Assembly (NCBI RefSeq): GCF_016881065.1
Contig: NZ_WXYN01000016.1
Location: forward strand, 384,569 to 448,568
From: Planococcus soli
GTDB lineage: Bacteria; Bacillota; Bacilli; Bacillales_A; Planococcaceae
Length of the DNA stretch: 64,000 nucleotides
Reading direction: 5' to 3'
Part shown: positions 1-8,470 of the stretch, one piece after another
Layout of the letters: each line of letters begins with the position of its first letter
How positions within the stretch are numbered: position 1 is the first letter of the stretch
Translations under genes and position numbers: made by a program
The notes under the pieces: generated by a model
Database searches by the model: none
Told to the model about the DNA's origin: nothing
The model's input: the letters and a program-made list of their open reading frames with translations, nothing else

Positions 1-971
1 CCGTTTTGTGGTTCGGGGCATTTGAAATTCGCAGTGGGGGAGCCCAGATTGGTGAGCTGGTCGCCGTTGTCAATTATGCAATGCGCATGACCGGTGCTTT
101 TACAATGTTCTCATTCATCATCATGATTTTCGCCCGTGCAAAAGCATCTTCTGAACGGATTGAAGAAGTGCTGCTGGCAGAAGATATTCGTGAAAAAGAA
201 GAAATCGGAGAGGTTAAAGCCCTCCGCCGCGGGGAAGTGCGGTTTGATCATGTATCATTCACATATCCTGAAAGTTCGCAGCCCGTTCTTCAAAATGTTT
301 CATTCCATTTGAAGGCCAATGAAAAACTGGCCATCATGGGAGCAACAGGCTCTGGGAAGTCTTCCTTGCTGCAGTTGCTGCCGCGCTTTTACGACGCCAC
401 CGAAGGTACGGTATCTGTGCACGGCAGAGACGTCACAGACTGGTCGCTTCGCGCGCTGCGCAAAACAATCGGCATTGTGCCGCAGCAGTCGCTTCTTTTT
501 ACCGGAACGATTTCCAATAATCTGTCCTGGGGGAAAGATGAAGTCGTGCAGGAAGAGTTGGCTGACGCAGCGGCTAAAGCGCAGATCCACGAAACGGTGG
601 AGCGTTTTCCGAAAGGCTATTTTACCCGGGTCGGACAAAAAGGCGTCAATTTATCGGGGGGCCAAAAACAGCGTTTGTCCATCGCCCGTGCCCTGGTGCG
701 CAAACCGTCCATTTTACTTTTGGATGACAGCACCAGTGCGCTCGATGTCAAAACCGAAGCGGCTCTTTGGGAAGAGCTGGACCGGGAAGCGGCAACGATG
801 CTTGTAGTGACTCAAAAAATACGGACGGCAATGAGAACCGACCGCATTCTGCTCTTGGAAGATGGCAGCATCTCGGCTTACGGAACTCATGAAGAGCTGT
901 TGAAGAGCTCAGAACTGTATCGCCAGATTGCCATGTCCCAACAAGAAGAGGAGGTTGATGAATATGTTTAA
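1..971 (+). CDS. ABC exporter subunit with degenerate ATP site (5' truncated)
   Basis: C-terminal part of a membrane-fused ABC exporter half-transporter; the gene begins before the window. It keeps the last membrane segments (about residues 20-45 of the visible part) and a full nucleotide-binding domain: Walker A GATGSGKSS, signature LSGGQKQR, Walker B ending LLLDDS. The usual catalytic Glu after Walker B is Asp and the H-loop His is replaced by Gln (VVTQKI). That is the pattern of the degenerate-site partner in heterodimeric exporters (TM287/288, BmrCD type). The gene overlaps the next one, which encodes the partner with an intact site. Substrate (drug, lipid or peptide) cannot be told from sequence. 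Confidence 0.9.
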   Translation, partial: VLWFGAFEIRSGGAQIGELVAVVNYAMRMTGAFTMFSFIIMIFARAKASSERIEEVLLAEDIREKEEIGEVKALRRGEVRFDHVSFTYPESSQPVLQNVSFHLKANEKLAIMGATGSGKSSLLQLLPRFYDATEGTVSVHGRDVTDWSLRALRKTIGIVPQQSLLFTGTISNNLSWGKDEVVQEELADAAAKAQIHETVERFPKGYFTRVGQKGVNLSGGQKQRLSIARALVRKPSILLLDDSTSALDVKTEAALWEELDREAATMLVVTQKIRTAMRTDRILLLEDGSISAYGTHEELLKSSELYRQIAMSQQEEEVDEYV

Positions 972-2787
972 TGCCATTCGCCGCCCTTTCGGACATGAAC
1001 CGATTTTGACAAAAGAAGATTTGAACAAAAAGAAAGAGAAAAAGTCTGAGCGTGCTGAAAACTGGAAATCAACCTTGTTAAAAGTTTGGAAGCTGGTCGA
1101 CGAACAGCGATTCTTGTTGATTGTCGTATTGGCGCTGGTGTTTGTCAGCTCGGCTTTGGCGCTGCTTGGTCCTTATTTAGTTGGCTTTATCATTGATGAA
1201 TATATTGTTCCGCAGAGTTTTGATGGGATGGGAATCGTTGTGCTGTGGCTTGTATTGGTCTATATTGGCCATTCCGTCTCCTTGTATTTGCAGAACTTTT
1301 GGATGGTGGGAATCGCCCAGCAAGTGATTTTCCGCATGCGGACACGGCTTTTTTCGCACCTTCAGCGATTGCCGGTGACGTTTTTTGACAAGCGGCAGCA
1401 TGGAGAATTGATGAGCCGAATGACCAATGATATTGAAAACGTTTCTGCAACATTGAATACATCGTTTATCCAAGTGTTTTCCAGCATTTTGACGTTGACC
1501 GGTACGGCCATTGTCATGCTGACATTAAGTCCCTTATTGACTTTATTGACCTTAATCATTATTCCGCTCATGTACATCTCGATTCAATGGATCACCAAGC
1601 GTACAGGGCGGCTCTATAAAGAACAGCAAAAAGCGATTGGCGAGCTGAACGGCATGATCGAAGAAACCATTTCCGGCCAGAAAATCGTCAAAGCATTTTC
1701 ACAGGAACCCCGCGTCATGGAAGAATTCCGAGAAAAAAGCGAGCGGCTTCGCCATGCCGGATTTTGGGCATGGACCTATGCCGGGTTTATTCCGAAAGTG
1801 ATGAACTTCCTTAACAATGGAAGCTTTGCCATTGTAGCGGGTGTTGGGGGAATCCTGGCACTCAATGGTTCTGTGTCGATCGGCGTTATTGTCATCTTCA
1901 CCGAGTATTCCCGGCAGTTTACACGTCCGTTAAACGACTTGGCCAATCAATTTAATACAGTATTGTCTGCAATAGCCGGCGCTGAACGGGTTTTCTCGAT
2001 TATGGATGAGACAGAGGAGAAAGACGACCAGGTCTTGAATGAGGATAAGCAGTTGGAAGGAGAAGTCGTTTTCGATCAGGTTTCATTTAAATACGAAGGG
2101 GCGGAAGAAGATTGGACCATTCGCGACGTCAGTTTTTCCGTTGGCATTGGCCAAACAACAGCACTTGTAGGGGCAACCGGAGCTGGGAAAACAACCATCA
2201 TGCAATTATTGGCGCGCTTTTATGACGCCAATGAAGGCGAGATCCGTCTGGATGGCACGCCGATTGCCGCAATGCCACGTGAAACATTGCGCAAACAAAT
2301 CGCTTTCGTGCTGCAGGATCCGTTCCTGTTTGAAGCGACGGTCAGCGACAACATCCGTTACGGCAAATTGGATGCAACCGATGAAGAAGTGGTGAAGGCG
2401 GCAAAAGGGGCCAACGCGCATGACTTTATCGAAAAGCTGCCAGATGGCTACGACACGATTCTGACTGGCGACGGATCGATGATCAGCCAAGGCCAAAAGC
2501 AATTGCTGTCGATCGCCCGTGCGTTGATTGCGGATCCTGTCATTCTGCTGCTGGACGAAGCAACGAGCAGCATCGATACCGTCACTGAATTGAAGATACA
2601 GGAAGCGTTAGAGCGGCTCATGGCGGGGCGTACAAGCTTTGTCATCGCCCATCGTTTGAATACGGTGCGAAAAGCCGATTTGGTATTGGTCATGGAAATG
2701 GGTCGGCTGGTCGAATCGGGTACGCAGCAGCAGTTGTTGAATGAAAACGGCATTTACGCCAATATGCTGGAAGATGCGAAGTTGTAA
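964..2787 (+). CDS. ABC exporter, permease/ATPase half-transporter (catalytic partner)
   Basis: Full-length (607 aa) half-transporter: about 60 charged N-terminal residues, six-helix membrane domain (about residues 45-340), then an ATPase domain with Walker A GATGAGKTT, signature ISQGQKQ, Walker B LLLDEAT and H-loop AHR. The catalytic Glu and His are present, while the signature has Gln in place of the second residue of the usual GG pair, again typical of asymmetric heterodimers. ATG 964 is preferred over ATG 958 because AGGAGG at 949-954 lies 9 bases upstream. It overlaps the upstream subunit by 8 bases, so translational coupling and a 1:1 complex in the cell membrane are likely. Similar in layout to B. 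subtilis YfiC/YknV. Confidence 0.92.
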   Translation: MFNAIRRPFGHEPILTKEDLNKKKEKKSERAENWKSTLLKVWKLVDEQRFLLIVVLALVFVSSALALLGPYLVGFIIDEYIVPQSFDGMGIVVLWLVLVYIGHSVSLYLQNFWMVGIAQQVIFRMRTRLFSHLQRLPVTFFDKRQHGELMSRMTNDIENVSATLNTSFIQVFSSILTLTGTAIVMLTLSPLLTLLTLIIIPLMYISIQWITKRTGRLYKEQQKAIGELNGMIEETISGQKIVKAFSQEPRVMEEFREKSERLRHAGFWAWTYAGFIPKVMNFLNNGSFAIVAGVGGILALNGSVSIGVIVIFTEYSRQFTRPLNDLANQFNTVLSAIAGAERVFSIMDETEEKDDQVLNEDKQLEGEVVFDQVSFKYEGAEEDWTIRDVSFSVGIGQTTALVGATGAGKTTIMQLLARFYDANEGEIRLDGTPIAAMPRETLRKQIAFVLQDPFLFEATVSDNIRYGKLDATDEEVVKAAKGANAHDFIEKLPDGYDTILTGDGSMISQGQKQLLSIARALIADPVILLLDEATSSIDTVTELKIQEALERLMAGRTSFVIAHRLNTVRKADLVLVMEMGRLVESGTQQQLLNENGIYANMLEDAKL

Positions 2788-2809
2788 AAAGTTTGCCACA
2801 GCGGGATAA

Positions 2810-2843
2810 AAAAGCCTGTTCCGGAAATGCGGAGCAGGCTTTT
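2810..2843 (+). terminator. Intrinsic terminator after the ABC exporter
   Basis: A 14-bp stem (AAAAGCCTGTTCCG pairing with CGGAGCAGGCTTTT, one G-T pair) encloses a 6-base loop and ends in a T run, 22 bases after the exporter stop codon. Confidence 0.85.
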
Positions 2844-2979
2844 GGGTGTTTAAAGCATTTTTTGTCTAATACCGATTTCTGTCGCTCTATGATAGGATGA
2901 AATACAGGGAACTATTGGACAGGAAGAACTTGTTCTACAAACCGCTTTAGCGGAATTTGTATCGATAGGAGGTCGCAAG

Positions 2980-3825
2980 ATGGATTTGTCGTTATCAATC
3001 GTTTCATTTCCACTAGATGAACAAACGGCCGACGACATGGAGCAGCTGTTGGGCGACTTGCCAGCTGAGCATAGAACGGTTCTTCATCCATCCTTATGGA
3101 GGACAGCCGATTCAAGAGGATTTGCGGTGATAGCTTATACGGAGCGGGAAGAGTTGATCGGTTTTGCCGCTGCTGCCGATCTGGTCGGGCTGCATCATTA
3201 CGAGTGGTCGCTTTTTGTCCACCCGGATTACCGCAGGCTGTCACTTGGAACAGCTTTGGCAGATGGTGTTTCTCATGCGTTGGCTCAGCGGCAGGCGGAA
3301 AGCGAGTTGGTGGCTTTCGTCGATGAGGTGGACATCGCTGCATTTATGGAAAGTATCGGGTATCGCCCGGACTTTAATGAAATCCTGCTTTCTGCAGAGC
3401 CTTTGCCAGACGACAGCCTGCCTGAAGACCTAGCAGTGGTTCCATATGCGGGACAAGCAGTCCAATTGGCGGAGCTGTTGACAGCTGCGTTTGATGACTC
3501 GGTTTTGCCAATTATGGAACATAATATGATAGATCCGGAAAGAGAGATTTGGCTGCTTCAGAAAGGCCAGCAGCTGATTGGCACTGCAACGCTTGTAACC
3601 GAAGAAAAGAGCTTATGGGTGACGGCTTTTGCCATTCATCCCGAACAGCAGGGCCAGGGCTACGGTAAACAGTTCTTAAAATGGAGCCGGAATTTGGCGT
3701 TTCAACGCAGGCTGAAAAGAGTACTATTGGATGTTGAAACAAACAATCAAGCATTGCATGTCTATGAAGGATCGGGCTTCCGGCAGGTACAAACCATTTC
3801 CTACTGGAAACGTGGCACGTTGTAA
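2980..3825 (+). CDS. Tandem GNAT-family N-acetyltransferase
   Basis: 281 aa with two GNAT folds. The N-terminal half has a weak acetyl-CoA motif (VHPDYRRLSLGTAL, about residues 80-95). The C-terminal half carries the classical motif A (IHPEQQGQGYGKQFL, about residues 225-240) and the family ending NNQALHVYEGSGFR. Such proteins transfer an acetyl group from acetyl-CoA to an amine; here the N-terminal domain looks like the degenerate copy. AGGAGG about 10 bases before the ATG supports the start. It lies alone between a terminator and kynA, so context gives no hint of the substrate. Confidence 0.85.
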   Translation: MDLSLSIVSFPLDEQTADDMEQLLGDLPAEHRTVLHPSLWRTADSRGFAVIAYTEREELIGFAAAADLVGLHHYEWSLFVHPDYRRLSLGTALADGVSHALAQRQAESELVAFVDEVDIAAFMESIGYRPDFNEILLSAEPLPDDSLPEDLAVVPYAGQAVQLAELLTAAFDDSVLPIMEHNMIDPEREIWLLQKGQQLIGTATLVTEEKSLWVTAFAIHPEQQGQGYGKQFLKWSRNLAFQRRLKRVLLDVETNNQALHVYEGSGFRQVQTISYWKRGTL

Positions 3826-3993
3826 AAAGCAAAACAGCCGAAGCACCGGTTTTATTAAGTATTGCCTAATTCTATCCATTCATATAGCTTATACTTAGTG
3901 TTTCCCGGATTTCAGTGCTTAGTCGACCGGTTATAGAAGAGGTATCAACTGAGAGCAGCAGAGCCAAAGCCGAGAACGAACGGAGCGACTTTG

Positions 3994-4848
3994 ATGAACA
4001 ACTACGAAAATGGGCAAAACATCGCCGCAGCATCCGAAAAGAACATCCGCACAGATTTTAAGGAAAGCATGACTTACGGTGACTATCTTCATCTGGACAA
4101 ATTGTTGACAGCTCAGGACGGAGTCAGCGGGCACCATGATGAAACTTTGTTCATCATCATCCATCAAGTATCTGAACTGTGGATGAAACTGATTTTGCAT
4201 GAATTGCGGGCGGCCATCGACAATATTCATAAAGATGATCTGCAGCCGGCGTTCAAGCAGTTGGCACGGGTGTCGCGGATCCAGTCCCAAATTATCCAAG
4301 GATGGGATGTTCTGTCGACATTGACACCTGCTGAATATATGGAATTCCGCGATGATTTGGGCAATTCCAGCGGATTCCAGTCCTATCAGTACCGCATGAT
4401 CGAATTTGCCCTAGGCTATAAAACCAAGCATGTGCTGAAGATCTATGAAAAAGATGCGCCGCTGCACGCTGAGCTTGAGCAAGCGTTCAATGCGCCAGGC
4501 CTTTACGATGCAGCGATTCAAAAACTGGCCCGAAGCGGGTTTGCCATCGACGACGAAGTGCTGCAGCGGGATGTCAGCATGGTCTATGAATCCAACGAAA
4601 GCGTGCGCGACGCCTGGAAGACGGTTTACCGCGATGTGGATACGCATTGGGAGCTTTATCAGCTGGCAGAGAAATTAGTGGACATCGAAGACTGGCTCCA
4701 GCAATGGCGCTTCCGCCATATGAAGACTGTAGAGCGGGTAATAGGCTTCAAGCAAGGGACTGGCGGCTCATCAGGAGTCAATTATTTAAAAAAAGTTTTG
4801 GATCAATACTTTTTCCCGGAGCTTTGGGAAATACGGACAGATATTTAG
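3994..4848 (+). CDS. kynA: Tryptophan 2,3-dioxygenase
   Basis: Haem enzyme that opens the indole ring of L-tryptophan to give N-formylkynurenine, the first step of the kynurenine pathway. Family blocks are all present: [28 protein letters not shown] (with the haem-ligand and substrate-binding region), [16 protein letters not shown], and the C-terminal [13 protein letters not shown]. 284 aa fits bacterial TDOs. ATG 3994 is chosen over TTG 3991 because GGAG at 3982-3985 gives the better spacing. The usual kynB and kynU partners are not adjacent; a phosphodiesterase gene follows after 10 bases and may be co-transcribed. No convincing promoter or T-box was seen upstream. Confidence 0.93.
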   Translation: MNNYENGQNIAAASEKNIRTDFKESMTYGDYLHLDKLLTAQDGVSGHHDETLFIIIHQVSELWMKLILHELRAAIDNIHKDDLQPAFKQLARVSRIQSQIIQGWDVLSTLTPAEYMEFRDDLGNSSGFQSYQYRMIEFALGYKTKHVLKIYEKDAPLHAELEQAFNAPGLYDAAIQKLARSGFAIDDEVLQRDVSMVYESNESVRDAWKTVYRDVDTHWELYQLAEKLVDIEDWLQQWRFRHMKTVERVIGFKQGTGGSSGVNYLKKVLDQYFFPELWEIRTDI

Positions 4849-4858
4849 GAGGGGTTTT

Positions 4859-5596
4859 GTGAAAATATATGCGCATAGAGGCTGCTCAGGCACCTATCCG
4901 GAAAATACAATTGCGGCTTTTCAGGCAGCGGCTGAATTGCCGATTACAGGTGTCGAGATTGATGTGCACTTAACGAGAGACGGCGAGATTGTCGTCATTC
5001 ATGATGAAAAAGTCAATCGCACTACAAACGGCAAAGGCTATGTGAAAGACATGACCTTAAAAGAGTTGAAAGAGTTGGACTGCGGATCCTGGCGTTCTGA
5101 GGAATGGAGCGATGAAAAAATTCCGACCTTGGACGAAATATTTGATATTTTTGAAGAAACCAATCACAGGCTGAATATCGAGCTAAAGACTGATGTTTTT
5201 CCTTATGACGGCTTAGCCGATAAAGTGATCGATTTGGCCGCCAAACGCGGATTCACGGATCGTGTGCTGATTTCTTCTTTTAATCACGAAGACATACAGT
5301 CAGTGGTGCAAGGAAAACAAGTGGAAAGTGCCATTTTGACTTTTGAAGTGCTGGTGGATGTCTATGATTACGCACGTGTCATTGGCACGAAGCGAATCCA
5401 TATATCTCTGCCATCGGCTTTCAGAAGAATGACCACTGATGCACTGCGAAAAGGTGCTATTGTCTATGTTTATACAGTCAACGATGTAAACTACGTAGAA
5501 GAATTGCATAAAATTGGTGTGCATGGAATCTTTACCGATCATCCGGAAAAAATGCTGGCACATTTTGAGTTAAAAGAATCATATGAGGAAAAATGA
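4859..5596 (+). CDS. Glycerophosphodiester phosphodiesterase (GDPD family)
   Basis: Cytoplasmic UgpQ-like enzyme (245 aa, no signal peptide) that would hydrolyse glycerophosphodiesters to sn-glycerol-3-phosphate and an alcohol. Active-site signatures are clear: AHRGCSGTYPENT (catalytic His and Arg, residues 4-16), EIDVHLTRDG and IHDEKVNRTTNG (second catalytic His and metal ligands), and a C-terminal YTVND block. A GTG start follows AGGAGGGG, which overlaps the kynA stop codon. A bidirectional terminator follows. The pairing with kynA has no obvious metabolic logic. Confidence 0.92.
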   Translation: MKIYAHRGCSGTYPENTIAAFQAAAELPITGVEIDVHLTRDGEIVVIHDEKVNRTTNGKGYVKDMTLKELKELDCGSWRSEEWSDEKIPTLDEIFDIFEETNHRLNIELKTDVFPYDGLADKVIDLAAKRGFTDRVLISSFNHEDIQSVVQGKQVESAILTFEVLVDVYDYARVIGTKRIHISLPSAFRRMTTDALRKGAIVYVYTVNDVNYVEELHKIGVHGIFTDHPEKMLAHFELKESYEEK

Positions 5597-5670
5597 AGAA
5601 TCAGTCTTCTATTTGTAGCTTAGCCCGCAGAAAGCAGCATTATAAAGCGATTTCTTAAAATTTCTATATT

Positions 5671-5715
5671 AATATGAAAAGCCGAATTGGAATCCTCCAA
5701 TTCGGCTTTCATATT
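5671..5715. terminator. Bidirectional intrinsic terminator
   Basis: A near-perfect palindrome: AATATGAAA, one unpaired A, then GCCGAATTGGA, pairs with its complement across a 4-base loop. A/T tracts at both ends suit both the phosphodiesterase gene on + and the DUF2804 gene on -, whose stop codon it overlaps. Confidence 0.85.
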
Positions 5716-6733
5716 ACCATTTCGCGTAATGCTCCTCAATAGAACCGAGAAGACGGGTAATTTTTAGTTTTTTGCCATTGGCGTAGCGGACATAACCGTC
5801 ATAATAGCCGAAAAGCTGGTGGACTTCCGATTTGACGAGCCGCATATCTGTTTTGGATACACGTTCGAAAAAAGGGGAAAACGTCAGCTGGACATCATCG
5901 GAAAATTTGCTGTGGATTAGCCACGGTTTTTTGAAGTCTTCCCGATCATAATGAAACAGGACATCTTCATGAATTTTCGTCATCTTGCCGTTCACAAAAA
6001 AAGCATTTTCCGTCATTCCAGTGCCATCGGTCCATTTGCCCCCCAAATTCAAACCAATCACTTTCCCCAGTGAACGCTGAGAAGCCATTCCCCAATTCCA
6101 GAGAGATTCCCGGGGCCAAATGCCGCGCCCATAATCCAATACAGCAAAGCTGTCCAGTTTTTCAAATTCAAAACGCTGACTTCCGATTTTGACCATCCCC
6201 GTGACCGGAAGCGAAGTATGCTTTCCTGTAAATTGGAAGGTTTGGCGATTCCAGGGAACGACCACGTTCAAGGATTCGTAATCCTTAGGGTGTGAAATAA
6301 CCAGAATTGCTTCCAAATCCTCGCCGTCAAACTCTTTGACGCTGACAGTTAAATGTGTTGCATCCTGGCTGAAAATGGACTCGATGGTCATGGAATCACT
6401 GCGAAAATGGCAGGGATCCAGCGCATTTTCAGATAATTTCACTTGGCGCGTGTATGGAATCACAACAGTTTTCTCATAAAAACGCTGCGTTTCGTAATTA
6501 AGGAAATAAACAAAACAGACAGTGGCATAATCCAGATGAGAAATTGTTGCCGAAAATAGAATCTCATCCCCAAAGACACACCAGTAATTCCATTTTTTCT
6601 TGCGCATGAAATTCCCGCTTAAGTTGCTTTTCACCAGTGGCTGTTTAGCATATCCAATAGCTTTTGGATTTAATTGGCCTCTTGCATCACAAAGTTTTAC
6701 AAATTCAGTAAGCTCTCGTTCTACATGTTGCAT
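5714..6733 (-). CDS. DUF2804 domain-containing protein
   Basis: 339-aa soluble protein matching the DUF2804 family layout: an N-terminal block with DARGQLNPKAIGYAK, then the aromatic-rich KKKWNYWCVFGDE segment, and a distal DYGRGIWPRESLWNWG block. The family has no established function; the fold is thought to resemble lipocalin-like beta structures, which I cannot verify here. ATG 6733 is preferred to GTG 6742 because a GAGGTGG sequence sits 6 bases before it. The gene stands alone between a bidirectional terminator and a DegV gene. Confidence 0.85.
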   Translation of the reverse strand: MQHVERELTEFVKLCDARGQLNPKAIGYAKQPLVKSNLSGNFMRKKKWNYWCVFGDEILFSATISHLDYATVCFVYFLNYETQRFYEKTVVIPYTRQVKLSENALDPCHFRSDSMTIESIFSQDATHLTVSVKEFDGEDLEAILVISHPKDYESLNVVVPWNRQTFQFTGKHTSLPVTGMVKIGSQRFEFEKLDSFAVLDYGRGIWPRESLWNWGMASQRSLGKVIGLNLGGKWTDGTGMTENAFFVNGKMTKIHEDVLFHYDREDFKKPWLIHSKFSDDVQLTFSPFFERVSKTDMRLVKSEVHQLFGYYDGYVRYANGKKLKITRLLGSIEEHYAKW

Positions 6734-6867
6734 TAAATCCACCTCACCATCATTCTTCTACTCTTATTGTAGCAGAACAAAGGTGTAATATCCGGTTGGG
6801 ACCGAGGAGTTCAGCCGAAAAGTCTGAAAATTGAATGGCTTTATCCGTCATTAGTCATAAAATGATT

Positions 6868-7725
6868 CTACAAAGCTTCCCGTCGCCACTGGAAAGCGAG
6901 AGTGCCTTCCCCTGCATGGACGGCAAGCGAAGAACTTAAGTCGCCGATTAAAATGTCAGCATCCGGCATTTCTTTCAGTATTTCCTGCTTAAGACTTTCG
7001 GCTTCATTGGTCACATGTCCGTGCATGATTTGGAATTTCCGGACTCCGTGCTCCTCATAATCCTTTTTGGCGTGGTTGATCAAATACTGGATCGCCTTTT
7101 TATGTGACCGCACTTTATCAATGGGCTTTAGTTCACCATCTGGGGTAAGTTGGACAATCGGTTTGATCTGCAGCAGGCTGCCCAGGTAATATTGGGCACC
7201 GCTCATTCGGCCGCCTTTATAAAGCTGTGCAAGGTTGCCAATTAATATATAGTTTCGGAAATCCGCAGTTTCCTTTTCAAGCCGCTGCGCAATTTCTTCA
7301 GCTCCAATTCCTTGTTCCTGCAGCTTTAAGCCACGCTCGATCAAACCGGATAAACCGTAAGACAATGCCAGTGAATCGACGGCATAAACCTTGAATTCAC
7401 TCATTTCAGCACCGGCAGTAGACGAAGCGATTGTTCCACTGAGTTTTGCCGAAGCGTGCACAGCAATGGCACATTCATATTCTTCTTTCAATTTGTCGTA
7501 CAGTTCCGAAAATTTCCCGGCTGAGGGCTGCGAAGTTTTGGGGAAGTCAGCGGAATCTTTAATGCGCTGATAAAGTTCATCATTCGTCAAATCCACACCG
7601 TCATCAATAAATTCTTCAGTGCCGAAATGAATATTCAATGGAACAATATAAACGTCCGGATGTGCTTTAAACTCCTCTGTTACAAATCCTGTCGTATCTA
7701 TAACCCATGCAATCGGTTTCTTCAT
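6868..7725 (-). CDS. DegV family fatty-acid-binding protein
   Basis: 285-aa DegV-domain protein. DegV/FakB proteins bind a fatty acid and present it to the kinase FakA for phosphorylation, feeding exogenous fatty acids into phospholipid synthesis. Visible signatures are WVIDTTGFV near the N-terminus, the TSQPSAGKF segment (about residues 80-88) and VHASAKLSGTIASS (about residues 104-117), which line the lipid pocket. The ATG at 7725 has a good AAGGGGAG upstream; a longer frame exists but has no ribosome site. The next gene upstream on the same strand is a PlsY-type acyltransferase, the step that would use the acyl phosphate, so a lipid role fits. Confidence 0.9.
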   Translation of the reverse strand: MKKPIAWVIDTTGFVTEEFKAHPDVYIVPLNIHFGTEEFIDDGVDLTNDELYQRIKDSADFPKTSQPSAGKFSELYDKLKEEYECAIAVHASAKLSGTIASSTAGAEMSEFKVYAVDSLALSYGLSGLIERGLKLQEQGIGAEEIAQRLEKETADFRNYILIGNLAQLYKGGRMSGAQYYLGSLLQIKPIVQLTPDGELKPIDKVRSHKKAIQYLINHAKKDYEEHGVRKFQIMHGHVTNEAESLKQEILKEMPDADILIGDLSSSLAVHAGEGTLAFQWRREAL

Positions 7726-7818
7726 ACAAAAACTCCCCTTTTTTAGAATAGTTAGATTATAAAAACTATAACATGTATAATATTTGAGCGATAGTAATAG
7801 TCGAATAAACTGCACTTT

Positions 7819-8391
7819 CTAGACAGAAGATGAGCGAAACCGGCTATTGAACGATTCTTCGATATCCCCTTTGTGCTTAATCACAATAATAATAATGGCG
7901 GCAATTAACGGCCAGGTAATGAGCCAAACTTGAAGAATGACCGACATGGCGATAAAGCCTGCAAAGCTGGCAAGCATGGATAAAGTCGCGCTTTTGAACC
8001 AAGGGAAAAATGCGAAAAACAGGATGAACATCGCCAAAAATAAATCCGGTGTCAAACAGAACGTTACACCGATAAAAGCAGCAATTCCTTTTCCGCCGCG
8101 GTATTTGAGCCAAAAAGGGAACAAATGGCCCAAAATGACGGCCAAGCCTGCCACAGCTATTTCCCAAATAGAAAACTCAAAAACAAATCCGAGCCAGACC
8201 ACGAGCGCGCCTTTGCCGGCATCACCGAGAAAAGTCAGCAAAAAGGCTGATTTGCCAAGAGTGGCGCCAGCGTTTCTGGCCCCAAGATTGCCGCTGCGCT
8301 GTTGCCGCAAATCGATGCCTTTCCATTTGCCGATCCACCACGCCGTCAAAAAATTCCCGATAACATACGAAAGCAGCCAGTAAACAATCAT
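7819..8391 (-). CDS. plsY: PlsY-type glycerol-3-phosphate acyltransferase
   Basis: 190-aa polytopic membrane protein. PlsY transfers the acyl group of acyl phosphate to glycerol-3-phosphate to make lysophosphatidic acid. The motif SGNLGARNAGATLGK resembles the conserved loop 1 (SGNxGATN in typical PlsY) but has Arg for Thr, and the glycine-rich KYRGGKG loop is present. This variant is often found as a second PlsY paralogue in bacilli, so it may not be the main housekeeping enzyme. Start at ATG 8391 with AGGGGGA upstream. It sits just upstream of the DegV gene in the same direction. Confidence 0.82.
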   Translation of the reverse strand: MIVYWLLSYVIGNFLTAWWIGKWKGIDLRQQRSGNLGARNAGATLGKSAFLLTFLGDAGKGALVVWLGFVFEFSIWEIAVAGLAVILGHLFPFWLKYRGGKGIAAFIGVTFCLTPDLFLAMFILFFAFFPWFKSATLSMLASFAGFIAMSVILQVWLITWPLIAAIIIIVIKHKGDIEESFNSRFRSSSV

Positions 8392-8427
8392 TAGGAATCC
8401 CCCTTGCATTGCAATATGAATAGAGTA

Positions 8428-8462
8428 TAAAGGCCTCCCCTGCATAACGGGAAGGCCTTTAT
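8428..8462 (-). terminator. Intrinsic terminator after the M20 dipeptidase
   Basis: Stem AAAGGCCT-CCC with GGG-A-AGGCCTTT (one bulged A), followed on the minus strand by a T-rich run. It separates the dipeptidase gene from the downstream plsY-degV unit. Confidence 0.7.
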
Positions 8463-8470
8463 GGAAAAGA

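Noticed and set aside
3840-3993. T-box or terminator before kynA
   Set aside because: The CCG/CGG pairing near 3840 is too weak for a terminator, and no T-box motif is present.
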